Shown piece after piece: positions 50,963 to 59,842 of a stretch of DNA of 64,000 nt (position 1 is the first letter of the stretch; every line of letters begins with the position of its first letter). The DNA is taken from NCBI GenBank assembly GCA_036744005.1, contig DAINOJ010000001.1, forward strand, positions 315,059 through 379,058, in the 5' to 3' direction. The stretch comes from CALCNS01 sp937897315. GTDB taxonomy: Bacteria; Bacillota; JAAYKD01. The position numbers and the translations under genes were made by a program. The notes beneath the pieces are model-generated. The model was given only the letters and a program-made list of their open reading frames with translations. It was not told the DNA's origin and made no database searches.

Positions 50963-52171
50963 ATGAATCTAAAGCATAAAATGACGAAAGAGTTCCGGCA
51001 GGTGGAAGGCGGATTATTCTCCAAGGTACAAAAAGCCGATGTGGGAGATGGTTACATCAAAATGGCAGAACAAGGTGTCGCTTTACTCGGATGGGCAGAT
51101 CCATTTTTCCCCGACCCGGTATTACCAAAACATGTCGGTGATGCTCTGCTACATGCATTCCGACATGGAACTCCTTCCCACTACACCATGCCTATTGGTA
51201 GCTCTCAGCTCAAACAAAGAATAGCGCACAAGATTACAAAACAAAGTGGAGTCGAATTGGACCCCAGTAGAAACATCTTAGTAACACCAGGGTCTGATTC
51301 TGGTTTGTTCTATGCCATGTTGCCATTTATTGAACCTGGGGACGAAGTGATGATACCCGACCCAAGCTATCCGAATAATTTTCAAAACACCCGCATCTTG
51401 GGTGGAGTTGCTGTTAGTGTGCCGTTACATGAGAGTGAAAACTATCAAATAAATCTAACGGAGTTCGAAAAACGATATACCACCAAAACCAAAATGGTGG
51501 TGCTAACCCACCCCAATAATCCAACAACGACGGTATTTCGGCGTGAAAATTTAGAAAAGCTATGCAACTGGATTATAGATAAAGACCTGATCCTTGTGGT
51601 GGACCAGGCCTTTGAAGATCATATTTACGATGGGATTGAGTTTGTGATCCCTGCATTTCTTCCAAAGATGTGGGAACGTACTATCACAGTGTGTTCGGTT
51701 TCTAAAGGGTTGGCTTTAAGCGGTTTTCGCGTGGGGTATATCTATTGCAATGATCACTTTATGGATGCTTATTATGGTGCGGCGGTCAGTGTGCTGGGGG
51801 CAACCAATACCGCAGCGCAAATTGCCGTGATTTCCGCTTTGGAGGACGATTCCTTTGTGCAAAAATATGGAGAGATTTTTAACAGGCGTAGGAAGTTCTT
51901 GTGTGAATTGGTGGATTCCTCAAGTAAAGTCACAATGGTTAAACCCGAATCCTCGTTCCTTGCTTGGATAAACGTCTCAAAGTTAGGTAAGTCCAGCGAA
52001 ATTGTGGATTACTTGGTAAAGGAAGCTAAAGTTGCAGTGAACAATGGATATGCCTATGGTCCCAATGCCGGAGAGCACGTCCGCGTTGTCTATGGCTGTC
52101 TCGCGGACGATTCTGAGCTCTTCCGCGCCCTTGAACGCATGATCTCCGCCCTCGATAAATTTACCACATAG
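50963..52171 (+). CDS. PLP-dependent aminotransferase, class I/II
   Basis: 402 residues, fold type I. Motifs: N-N-P-T-T (185-189), D-Q-A-F near 214, and the PLP lysine in S-V-S-K-G-L-A-L-S-G-F-R-V-G-Y (K248). AAAGGAG lies before the ATG. The last codons and the stop are supplied by a palindromic element: the frame ends K-F-T-T and TAG inside it. An amino-acid aminotransferase or C-S lyase-like enzyme is likely; the substrate is unknown. The nitrilase gene follows after 85 bases. Confidence 0.88.
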   Translation: MNLKHKMTKEFRQVEGGLFSKVQKADVGDGYIKMAEQGVALLGWADPFFPDPVLPKHVGDALLHAFRHGTPSHYTMPIGSSQLKQRIAHKITKQSGVELDPSRNILVTPGSDSGLFYAMLPFIEPGDEVMIPDPSYPNNFQNTRILGGVAVSVPLHESENYQINLTEFEKRYTTKTKMVVLTHPNNPTTTVFRRENLEKLCNWIIDKDLILVVDQAFEDHIYDGIEFVIPAFLPKMWERTITVCSVSKGLALSGFRVGYIYCNDHFMDAYYGAAVSVLGATNTAAQIAVISALEDDSFVQKYGEIFNRRRKFLCELVDSSSKVTMVKPESSFLAWINVSKLGKSSEIVDYLVKEAKVAVNNGYAYGPNAGEHVRVVYGCLADDSELFRALERMISALDKFTT

Positions 52172-52190
52172 GGGACAGTCCCCTTAGTGG
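52158..52190. repeat. Palindromic element, copy a (GGGGAC-A-GTCCCC)
   Basis: CCACATAGGGGAC / GTCCCCTTAGTGG around a central A, with two mismatches, preceded by the family's TTTA. It overlaps the 3' end of the aminotransferase gene. Confidence 0.8.
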
Positions 52191-52194
52191 CGAA

Positions 52195-52233
52195 TATTTA
52201 CCATATAGGGGACTGTCCCCTATGTGGTAAATA
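52195..52233. repeat. Palindromic element, copy b (GGGGAC-T-GTCCCC)
   Basis: 19-bp arms TATTTACCATATAGGGGAC and its complement with a single mismatch, around a central T. Copies a and b stand in tandem, four bases apart, upstream of the nitrilase. Confidence 0.85.
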
Positions 52234-52256
52234 GAGAACAAACAAAGGAGAAGTAT

Positions 52257-53171
52257 ATGGAAAACAAGTTAAAAATCGCTGTCATACAAGACGCGCCGGT
52301 GTTATTTGATTTAAGCCAAACGATGAAGAAAACCATAGAACTGACGAAGCAGGCTGCCGCAACCGGAGCCAAGCTCATCGTCTTTCCTGAAAGCTTTATC
52401 CCCTGCTATCCTCGCGGACTTACCTTTGGCATGGTCGTAGGCAGTCGTACTCAGGCGGCACGCGAAGACTTTCAACGCTACTACGACAATTCGGTTGCCG
52501 TACCGGGTCCAGAAGTGGACCAACTTGCTGCACTCAGCCAAGAGCTTCAAATCTATCTCTCCATAGGTGTCACCGAAAAAAACGGAAACGGCCTCGACGG
52601 TACGCTCCACTGCAGCATTCTCTTCTTCGGTCCCGAAGGCTATCTGGGTCATCACCGCAAACTCAAGCCCACTGCAGCGGAACGGATGATCTGGGGCGAA
52701 GATGACGGCTCTACGCTAACAGTGGTAGACACTCCCTATGGGAAAATGGGTGCGTTAATCTGCTGGGAAAATTATATGCCACTCGCCCGCATGGCGCTCT
52801 ACAGCAAAGGTGTAAAGCTGTACATCGTCCCTACCGCCGATCAACGTGAAATATACCAGGCAACCTTACGTCACATCGCTTTTGAAGGCCGCTGTTTTGT
52901 GATTGCTAGCAACCAGTATGTAGAAAAGAAGATGTATCCCAGCGATCTGCAATACTACAGGGACCTCGATAATCAGCCCGAAGTCATGTGCCGCGGTGGG
53001 AGTTGTATCATCAACCCTTACGGTGAATATGTTGCGGGTCCATTGTTCGATGCACCCGGTATTCTTACTGCTGAAGTGGACATGAACCAAATTACGCAAT
53101 CCAAGTTCGACTGGGACCCGGTAGGGCATTACAACCGGCCAGAGATCTTTAAATTTGAAGTGAAAGAATAG
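52257..53171 (+). CDS. Nitrilase
   Basis: Hydrolyses an organic nitrile to the acid and ammonia. 304 residues. Catalytic triad: E45 (F-P-E-S-F), K135 (H-H-R-K-L-K-P-T) and C169 (I-C-W-E-N-Y-M-P). H-R-K-L-x-P-T and C-W-E-N-x-x-P are typical of true nitrilases rather than amidases. AAAGGAG precedes the ATG; an upstream in-frame GTG falls inside the palindrome and has no ribosome site. The gene is bracketed by palindromic elements and followed by its own terminator. Substrate (aliphatic or aromatic) not visible. Confidence 0.9.
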   Translation: MENKLKIAVIQDAPVLFDLSQTMKKTIELTKQAAATGAKLIVFPESFIPCYPRGLTFGMVVGSRTQAAREDFQRYYDNSVAVPGPEVDQLAALSQELQIYLSIGVTEKNGNGLDGTLHCSILFFGPEGYLGHHRKLKPTAAERMIWGEDDGSTLTVVDTPYGKMGALICWENYMPLARMALYSKGVKLYIVPTADQREIYQATLRHIAFEGRCFVIASNQYVEKKMYPSDLQYYRDLDNQPEVMCRGGSCIINPYGEYVAGPLFDAPGILTAEVDMNQITQSKFDWDPVGHYNRPEIFKFEVKE

Positions 53172-53209
53172 AAAGCACTGGGAGTGAAGTGAATCACTCC
53201 CAGTGCTTT
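53172..53209 (+). terminator. Terminator after the nitrilase gene
   Basis: Perfect 16-bp stem AAAGCACTGGGAGTGA / TCACTCCCAGTGCTTT with a six-base loop, followed by T. Confidence 0.9.
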
Positions 53210-53266
53210 TCTACAAGGTAGGGTACGCGTTATGTTGCGAAACGCGAAACGCCCCCTCAGTTGCGG

Positions 53267-53307
53267 AAATTTACCACTTAGGGGACTGTCCCCTAAGTGG
53301 TAAATTT
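53267..53307. repeat. Palindromic element, copy c, 20-bp perfect arms
   Basis: AAATTTACCACTTAGGGGAC, central T, and the exact complement. It touches the stop codon of the DppF-type gene of system 2. Confidence 0.9.
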
Positions 53308-54269
53308 TATAAACCGTTGATTTCTTTGGCAAAGTGGCAGGCCACAAAATGCCCAGGAGTGGCCTCATATAAGGCAGGAGTTTCGTGAGAACATCGTTCC
53401 TGAGCATAAGGACATCGCTTGGCAAACCGGCACTCATTACCAGGGTTAATGGGAGAGGTGATTTCCCCTTTGATTAGTTTTCTCTCCTTCTTCGCACCAA
53501 TCACCGGAATGGGCACCGCCGCCAATAAAGCTTGTGTGTAAGGATGATATCGTCTCAAAAACATCTCTTCCGAATCGGCAAACTCCACCATACTTCCCAA
53601 ATACATGACCAAAATGTCATTAGACACGTGTCTTACCACAGACATATCGTGAGTAATAAACATATAGGTCAACCCCAGTTCGTCTTGTAAGTCTTGCATG
53701 AGGTTAATGATCTGTGCCTGTATAGATACATCCAATGCCGAAACCGGTTCGTCACACACAATAAACTTCGGGTTCAAAGCCAAGGCCCGAGCAACCCCGA
53801 TGCGTTGCCTGCGTCCACCGTCTAATTCGTGTGGATACGCATCGGACAATCGTAATGCCAAGCCGACGGTATCCATCAGCTCTGTTAACTTCTTATCGAG
53901 TTCCTGCTGGTTTGCACACTTCTTATAAATAAGCAGAGGTTCCGCAATAAGTTGGCTCACAGACATGCGTGGATTCAACGAAGAAAATGGATCCTGAAAA
54001 ATCATCTGCATATCTTCACGCAGTGCTTTTAGCTCCGCCCCTTTGACATCGCTAATATCTTTGCCCTCAAAATAGATTTCCCCACCGGTTCTCTCATGCA
54101 AGTGGATGACGGTACGTCCCAATGTAGATTTCCCACAACCCGACTCTCCCACCACACCTAAGGTTGTTCCGCGCTCAATCTTGAAATTGATATCATCGAC
54201 GGCATGCAAGTTCCCTCTGGGTGTCTTAAAATACTTCTTGAGATTTCGGACCTCCAATAAAGTTGACAT
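53307..54269 (-). CDS. Peptide ABC transporter ATPase, DppF/OppF type (system 2)
   Basis: 320 residues. Walker A G-E-S-G-C-G-K-S-T, Walker B F-I-V-C-D-E-P, C-terminal C-R-F-A-K-R-C-P-Y-A-Q-E-R-C. Signature L-D-G-G-R-R-Q-R as in system 1. GGGGG precedes the ATG; the open frame runs 42 codons further upstream into the DppD-type gene and is ignored. Last gene of its operon; its stop codon is shared with palindrome copy c, so the end of the gene may have been altered. Confidence 0.92.
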   Translation of the reverse strand: MSTLLEVRNLKKYFKTPRGNLHAVDDINFKIERGTTLGVVGESGCGKSTLGRTVIHLHERTGGEIYFEGKDISDVKGAELKALREDMQMIFQDPFSSLNPRMSVSQLIAEPLLIYKKCANQQELDKKLTELMDTVGLALRLSDAYPHELDGGRRQRIGVARALALNPKFIVCDEPVSALDVSIQAQIINLMQDLQDELGLTYMFITHDMSVVRHVSNDILVMYLGSMVEFADSEEMFLRRYHPYTQALLAAVPIPVIGAKKERKLIKGEITSPINPGNECRFAKRCPYAQERCSHETPALYEATPGHFVACHFAKEINGL

Positions 54270-54280
54270 TGCCTTACCCC

Positions 54281-55246
54281 CTATACTCCAAGATGGATGC
54301 ATTTGACCCAATGCCCCGGTTCGATTTCGATGTTCGGTATGTCCCCTTGACGACAAGCATCGGTTGCTAAGGGACAACGTTCTGCAAAGGTGCATCCCTC
54401 AGGCAAATTCGCGGGGTCCGGCATAAGACCATATATGGGTTTCAATCGTTTGGCTTTTACACTGAAATTCGGAATGGAACCAAACAACCCGATGGTATAC
54501 GGATGCTTTGGGTTATTGTAAATCATCGCAATTTCGGCAAACTCTACAATTTGCCCCCCATAAATAATGGCAACCCGGTCACAAACCTCTGCCACTACCC
54601 CTAAATCATGCGTAATCAGAATGAGAGAGGTGCCTAGTTTCTTCTTCAAGTTTTCTATGAGATCAATGACCTGTGCTTGAATGGTAACATCCAAAGCAGT
54701 CGTTGGCTCATCCGCCAACAACAAAGCAGGGTCGCAGGCTAAGGCAATCGCGATGACAATACGCTGCTTCATACCGCCTGAAAATTGATGAGGATACTCA
54801 CTATGTCGAATCCCTTCGATGCCAACGAGTTCCATCATATCCATGGATTTCTGCAGGGCTTCCTGGGGAGTAATGTTCTGATGCAGTAAAATTGCTTCAG
54901 AGATTTGCTCTCCTACCGTTAGCACCGGGTTTAAAGCCGTCATGGGGTCTTGGAAAATCATCGAAATCTCATGACCGCGAATTTTACGCATATCGCTTTC
55001 GCTTTTCTTGAGCAAGTCTTCCCCTTTATAGAAGATTTCTCCTGCCACAATTTTTCCCGGTGGATTGGGAACTAATCGCAAAATTCCTAATGCGGTGGTG
55101 GTCTTTCCAGCCCCGGTCTCTCCAACCAACCCTAAGGATTCCCCTTGCTTTAAGGTTAAGTTAATACCATTGACAGCCCGTACTGTCTCTTTATCGGTGA
55201 CATAATGAATGGTTAAATTCCTAATATCTAGAATATTATCGCTCAT
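54281..55246 (-). CDS. Peptide ABC transporter ATPase, DppD/OppD type (system 2)
   Basis: 321 residues. Walker A G-E-T-G-A-G-K-T-T, signature F-S-G-G-M-K-Q-R, Walker B L-L-L-A-D-E-P-T-T-A-L-D, C-terminal C-T-F-A-E-R-C-P-L-A-T-D-A-C. AGGGGGG precedes the ATG. It follows the DppC-type gene by 12 bases. Similar to the system 1 protein but clearly divergent in the C-terminal third. Confidence 0.93.
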   Translation of the reverse strand: MSDNILDIRNLTIHYVTDKETVRAVNGINLTLKQGESLGLVGETGAGKTTTALGILRLVPNPPGKIVAGEIFYKGEDLLKKSESDMRKIRGHEISMIFQDPMTALNPVLTVGEQISEAILLHQNITPQEALQKSMDMMELVGIEGIRHSEYPHQFSGGMKQRIVIAIALACDPALLLADEPTTALDVTIQAQVIDLIENLKKKLGTSLILITHDLGVVAEVCDRVAIIYGGQIVEFAEIAMIYNNPKHPYTIGLFGSIPNFSVKAKRLKPIYGLMPDPANLPEGCTFAERCPLATDACRQGDIPNIEIEPGHWVKCIHLGV

Positions 55247-55258
55247 ATCCCAACCCCC

Positions 55259-56137
55259 CTAAGTCTTCAATCGAGGATCAAGTGCATCACGCAAGCCGTC
55301 CCCGAAAAGATTAAAGGCAAAAACCGACAACATAATCGCAATACCCGGATATAGAATAATATGCGGATAATCCCGAATCACAGCGCGCCCACTGGAGAGC
55401 ATCGAACCCCACTCGGGTGTAGGTGCGGGCACACCTAGACCAATAAAACTCAAACCGGAAATGGTCAATATGGAGGTAGCTAAGCCCATAGACACCTGGA
55501 CAATGATGGGTGCTAAGGAGTTGGGTAAAATATACTTCCACATAATTCTACCATCGGAAGCTCCGGTAGCGCGCGCTGCTTCTATATACTCCATTTCGCG
55601 CACCATAATCACAGCGGAACGGGTCACTCGAGCAAAGGCTGGCATACTACCAAGCCCAATAGCCAAAACTAAAACCCTTGTGCTGTTCCCCAGTGCAGCG
55701 ACAATGGAAATACCCAGCAACACGTTGGGCACGGCCATGAGCACATCGATGATTCGCATGAGAATATTATCCACGGTTTTACCGTAATAACCTGCAATGA
55801 GTCCAATGGTAACCCCTAAGCTACAAGCAAGCATAATAGAGGCCAAGCCAATGGTTAAGGAAGTTCTACTTCCCCATACAATTCTCGTGAACATGTCCCG
55901 TCCTAATTCGTCGGTACCTAAAATGTGTTCACTGGAAGAGGGTTGATATCGGTTTCTCAGGTTTTGTTCGGTGTAATCGGGTCCGGCAATTTGTGCTGGA
56001 AACAAAGCACAAATGACTAATACGATGATAATAACAAACCCTAATACGGCTGCTTTGTTTTTCATAAAGCGATGGATGATGTCTTTTAACTGGCTTTTGC
56101 GCGCTAAAACTGCTTTGGGTTTCTCGTTTTCCGCCAT
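55259..56137 (-). CDS. Peptide ABC transporter permease, DppC/OppC type (system 2)
   Basis: 292 residues. Six membrane segments, H-I-L-G-T-D-E-L-G-R-D-M-F-T-R-I, and EAA loop E-A-A-R-A-T-G-A-S. The open frame extends 33 codons upstream, but GGAGGGTG eight to nine bases before this ATG and the family N-terminus decide. One base separates it from the stop of the DppB-type gene, so they are coupled. Confidence 0.93.
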   Translation of the reverse strand: MAENEKPKAVLARKSQLKDIIHRFMKNKAAVLGFVIIIVLVICALFPAQIAGPDYTEQNLRNRYQPSSSEHILGTDELGRDMFTRIVWGSRTSLTIGLASIMLACSLGVTIGLIAGYYGKTVDNILMRIIDVLMAVPNVLLGISIVAALGNSTRVLVLAIGLGSMPAFARVTRSAVIMVREMEYIEAARATGASDGRIMWKYILPNSLAPIIVQVSMGLATSILTISGLSFIGLGVPAPTPEWGSMLSSGRAVIRDYPHIILYPGIAIMLSVFAFNLFGDGLRDALDPRLKT

Positions 56138-56138
56138 A

Positions 56139-57122
56139 TTACACACCCTCCTTTGCTTTCTCTTCAGCAACAGGATTTTTCCTCTTCGCTTTATTCGAAA
56201 CGTATTGCGAACGAATCCGCGGGTCAACATAAGCATACAGCACGTCCACCAGTAAATTGATGAGCGACATTACGACTGCCATAAACAAAATGCCGCCCTG
56301 CACCAAAGGAGCATTCTTCACCTTGATGGCGTTAATGATTAAGTTACCTAAGCCAGGGATGGAGAAAACAATCTCCGATATCGCAGAACCACCTAACATA
56401 CGTCCGAACTGTAAACCGATAATGGTCATTACCGGAATGGTCGCGTTGCGGAATGCGTGCTTCCAAATCACCACCGAATACTTCTGGCCTTTTGCCATGG
56501 CTGTACGAATGTAATCTTGCCGAATCGCTTCCAGCATACTTGAGCGGGTCATACGCATGACGGAGGAAGCAGAATGTGTGCCAATCGTAATCGCCGGCAA
56601 AATCCAATGCCTCCACGTAGAAAATCCCGAGGAAGGAAGCCAGCGTAAAATAACCGAGAACAAGATAATCAGCATTAGACCTTCCCAGAATGTGGGCATG
56701 GACACGCCAATAATTGCGATAAACCTCGATATGTTATCCCAAATAGAGTACTGCTTTACCGCAGAGATAATTCCTGTAGAAACCCCGATGACGATGGCGA
56801 TGAACGTACTAAAAACCGCTAACTTAAAAGTAGTTGGGAAACGTTCCATAATTTCATCCCAAACCGGCAGTTTCGTTGTATAAGAAGTGCCCAAATCACC
56901 CTGAAGTGCATGTATTAAGTAGTTGAAGTATTGCACTAGGAAGGGATCGTTTAGGCCATGTTCTTCACGAAACGCTTCTTTATCTTCAATGGTTGCCATA
57001 TCGCCTAGGATATAATCTTCGGGGTTGCCGGGAGAAAAATACATCATACTGAAAACCAGCAACACGACTCCCAGCATGACAGGAATCATCATTAACAATC
57101 GTCTGCCAATATATTTGATCAT
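56139..57122 (-). CDS. Peptide ABC transporter permease, DppB/OppB type (system 2)
   Basis: 327 residues. N-terminal M-I-K-Y-I-G-R-R-L-L-M-M-I-P-V-M-L-G-V, F-S-P-G-N-P-E-D-Y and the EAA loop R-T-A-M-A-K-G-Q. AGGAGG stands before the ATG. Sits 100 bases after the binding-protein gene, with a hairpin in between. Confidence 0.93.
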   Translation of the reverse strand: MIKYIGRRLLMMIPVMLGVVLLVFSMMYFSPGNPEDYILGDMATIEDKEAFREEHGLNDPFLVQYFNYLIHALQGDLGTSYTTKLPVWDEIMERFPTTFKLAVFSTFIAIVIGVSTGIISAVKQYSIWDNISRFIAIIGVSMPTFWEGLMLIILFSVILRWLPSSGFSTWRHWILPAITIGTHSASSVMRMTRSSMLEAIRQDYIRTAMAKGQKYSVVIWKHAFRNATIPVMTIIGLQFGRMLGGSAISEIVFSIPGLGNLIINAIKVKNAPLVQGGILFMAVVMSLINLLVDVLYAYVDPRIRSQYVSNKAKRKNPVAEEKAKEGV

Positions 57123-57161
57123 AAAGGAACCTCCTCAAGCTAAAACCTCATCCACGTTCAT

Positions 57162-57195
57162 AAGACAATAGCCGGAATGACCGGCTATTTGTCTT
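57162..57195 (-). other. Hairpin between binding-protein and permease genes (system 2)
   Basis: AAGACAAATAGCCGG / CCGGCTATTGTCTT, one bulge, five-base loop, no T-run. It occupies the same place as the hairpin in system 1 and probably raises binding-protein expression relative to the permeases. Confidence 0.65.
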
Positions 57196-57222
57196 TTAAC
57201 GAATATGAAATTTTGGGGTTTA

Positions 57223-58740
57223 CTATTTCTTATAAGCGACCCATTCCGGAATATTGCAGTTCGAAATTTGATAAGTGAACTCATATCCCTCAATATGATC
57301 TCCTACACCGTAAATCGTATCGGTCTCGGCAAACGGAATGGTGAAACGAATTTTGTAAATGTAATCTTGTAAAGCATGGATTTGTTTTTCACGTTCTGCT
57401 TTGTCATAAGTGACTTGCAATTGCATTAACATTTCGTCCAATTTGTCGTCGTTGTTACCAACACGGGAGGCAAACAAGGAATCATAAATAATGAGAATGC
57501 CGGTAATCTCGGTGGCATTACCATTACGAATGGACGCTTCCCATGGGCCTTGAGCTTCTCTGGCTGCTAAAGCACTTTGTTCAATATTGACGGTCACACC
57601 CACTTTGGCCCAGAACGACTGTACGATTTCGGCTAGCTTCTGGAACTCCGCGGTTGGCAGAATATGAAGTTCGAAGGACAAATCGGTGGCACCCGCTTCG
57701 GCTAAGAGAGCTTTGGCTTTTTCGGGGTTGTATTCCCATTTGCCATAGGTATCTTTCCAACCTTCTACGGTACTGGGAATGATACTACTCATCACGTTCG
57801 CTGTTCCGTCAAATCCGGCATCGACTAAAGCTTCTAAATCAATCGCGTAAGACAATGCATAACGAACTCTTTCATCCGCAAATTTCGGATTCTGCATGTT
57901 GAGAACAATGGTATAGTATTTAGCAGAAGGTCCACGTTCGACATGATATCCGGGGATTTCATTGACGCGTTTGATATCGGAACCGTTAATATAGTAAGCA
58001 AAATCGACTTCACCGGTTTCCATGGCAATCACACGAGCGGTCGCTTCGCCAGAATATTTAAAGACTAGTTTTTCTGTTTTAGCGGGTTCACCCCAGAAAT
58101 TGGTATTACGTTTTAATTCCATGCTCGCACCGGTCGTCCACTTGTCTAACATGTAGGGTCCAAGACCTACCGGGTTACGAGCATACGCTTCTTCGCCCAT
58201 CGCTTCCATGACCTTTTGGCTTCCAATCCAGGTTCTGCCACCACAAAGAACTTGTAAAGCAGGAGCATACGGATAATTCATGGCTAACACAACGCTTAAG
58301 GGGCCTTCTGCTTTGGAGTTGACTTCATCATACCACTTCATGGTGGATAAAGAAGTCGAGTCCAATTTGGTTCTAGCTAACGAGTATAAAACATCTGCCG
58401 AAGTAAAGGGGTCCCCATTGGAGAATTTTACGCCCTCACGTAGCGTAAAACGAATGTGGGTATCGTCAATAAATTCCCACTTGGTAGCCAATCGTGGTTG
58501 GAAGACGTTGTCATCACCCATAAACATGAGCGAATCATGAATCAAACGCATTGGAATGTTATTGGCCACAGAGTTTCCTCTTCTAGGATCTAAGGTGTCG
58601 GGTTCGACATCGGTAACCAGAGTAATGGTATCTTTGGCTACTTTTGCGGGTTCCTCCACTTTGGGAGCGGGTTGGTTACAACCGCTGAGCATTGTCAGCA
58701 CTAAGATAAGGGTTAGGGCAAATGCTACAAACTTTTTCAT
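57223..58740 (-). CDS. Peptide-type binding lipoprotein, SBP family 5 (system 2)
   Basis: 505 residues. Lipobox L-S-G-C at about 18-21. Family 5 segments E-G-V-K-F-S-N-G-D-P-F-T-S-A-D-V-L-Y-S and P-V-G-L-G-P-Y-M-L-D-K-W. First gene of the operon, which reads binding protein, DppB, DppC, DppD, DppF, a different order from system 1. AGGAGG precedes the ATG. Family 5 also takes up nickel, opines, glutathione and heterocyclic amides, so peptide is not certain. Confidence 0.92.
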   Translation of the reverse strand: MKKFVAFALTLILVLTMLSGCNQPAPKVEEPAKVAKDTITLVTDVEPDTLDPRRGNSVANNIPMRLIHDSLMFMGDDNVFQPRLATKWEFIDDTHIRFTLREGVKFSNGDPFTSADVLYSLARTKLDSTSLSTMKWYDEVNSKAEGPLSVVLAMNYPYAPALQVLCGGRTWIGSQKVMEAMGEEAYARNPVGLGPYMLDKWTTGASMELKRNTNFWGEPAKTEKLVFKYSGEATARVIAMETGEVDFAYYINGSDIKRVNEIPGYHVERGPSAKYYTIVLNMQNPKFADERVRYALSYAIDLEALVDAGFDGTANVMSSIIPSTVEGWKDTYGKWEYNPEKAKALLAEAGATDLSFELHILPTAEFQKLAEIVQSFWAKVGVTVNIEQSALAAREAQGPWEASIRNGNATEITGILIIYDSLFASRVGNNDDKLDEMLMQLQVTYDKAEREKQIHALQDYIYKIRFTIPFAETDTIYGVGDHIEGYEFTYQISNCNIPEWVAYKK

Positions 58741-58854
58741 GTTGAACCTCCTAAATATTTATTCACGAACCATTCCGTTATATAGGATTATTACATAGCT
58801 GTGACGAAATGTTAAACGACAAATAACTATGGACTTATCGGTTTTTGTCATATA

Positions 58855-58875
58855 TGTTAGAATGATAATGCAACA
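58855..58875. promoter_or_regulatory. Candidate LysR binding dyad
   Basis: TGTT and AACA frame a 21-base partly symmetrical stretch in the divergent region between the binding-protein gene and lysR gene. LysR sites usually have T-N11-A dyads. Only suggestive. Confidence 0.3.
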
Positions 58876-58935
58876 TTTCACTAAGCAAAAAGAATTTGAC
58901 ATAATAGTGGAATTGGCAGGAAACGAGGTGAATTT

Positions 58936-59790
58936 ATGAATATCAAGACGCTTGAATATTTTATCAAATTAGCTGAAACGCTAAACTTTACCAAAGCAGC
59001 CAATGAGTGCTTCATTGTTCAGACTGCCATGAGCCGGCAAATTTCTTCTCTCGAAGAAGAGTTGGGTGTCATTCTGTTTAAGCGAGATACACGCTCCGTA
59101 GAGCTCACCGATGTAGGAAAAGAGTTTTACTGGCATGCCCTAAAAATGGTAGCAGATCATGCTCATGCTTTAGAACGAATCAACCTTGTCTCACAAAACC
59201 ATGCTAGCTCCCTTCGCATAGGGATTGGGCCCTATGAACAAGCCCTCTTGCAACCGATATTAAAGAAATTCGTCAGCGAAAATCCCAATACTCTGATCCT
59301 CATAGAGCAATACAACTATGAACGGTTAGCACGCTACTTTCAAGAGGGGCATTACGACCTCATGGTATGCATTAATCATTGTGCAGAACGTGTTCGAGAT
59401 TGCGAAACCAAAGTGGTCTACAATGGTCCATGGGGAATTGTTTGCAGTACCGATAATCCCCTACATCAAAAAGAGGATATTGCCGATAGTGACTTAAAAG
59501 ATCAGACCTTAATCAATATGAGTGAATATAATATCAATGAGTATAAGGCCGATATGACGAAGCGCTTTGCGACCTCCAAGTTTATCTATGTCAACTCGAT
59601 TAGCGGTAAATTGTTGCTGGTGGGGTCCAACTTAGGGGTTGCTTGGATACCGGAGTTTATATCAAACCAACTTCCTCCGGATATCAAGTATTTTCGTATG
59701 AAGAGTCAAGTCAGCCGTTACTTTGTTTGTGCATACCAACCCGATCGTTTAACAAACCCGGCGTTGGAGCAACTCATACAGCTGATGTAA
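58936..59790 (+). CDS. LysR-family transcriptional regulator
   Basis: 284 residues. N-terminal helix-turn-helix (N-F-T-K-A-A-N-E-C-F-I-V-Q-T-A-M-S-R-Q-I-S-S-L-E-E-E split over residues 17-42), C-terminal co-inducer domain (about 90-284), slightly short. Divergent from the system 2 operon and next to the hydrolase genes, so it probably senses the compound handled by this cluster. Ribosome site GAGGTGA. Confidence 0.91.
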   Translation: MNIKTLEYFIKLAETLNFTKAANECFIVQTAMSRQISSLEEELGVILFKRDTRSVELTDVGKEFYWHALKMVADHAHALERINLVSQNHASSLRIGIGPYEQALLQPILKKFVSENPNTLILIEQYNYERLARYFQEGHYDLMVCINHCAERVRDCETKVVYNGPWGIVCSTDNPLHQKEDIADSDLKDQTLINMSEYNINEYKADMTKRFATSKFIYVNSISGKLLLVGSNLGVAWIPEFISNQLPPDIKYFRMKSQVSRYFVCAYQPDRLTNPALEQLIQLM

Positions 59791-59801
59791 TCAAGCCCAT
59801 G

Positions 59802-59836
59802 AAAAAGGCGAGCTTCCTTTGCGAAGCTCGCCTTTT
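59802..59836. terminator. Bidirectional terminator between lysR and RraA-like genes
   Basis: AAAAGGCGAGCTTC / GAAGCTCGCCTTTT with a six-base loop. T-run on both strands; serves both convergent genes. Confidence 0.9.
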
Positions 59837-59842
59837 ATCATG

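Noticed and set aside
52224..52256. GTG start of the nitrilase within the palindrome
   Set aside because: The ribosome site lies after it and homologues start at the later ATG.
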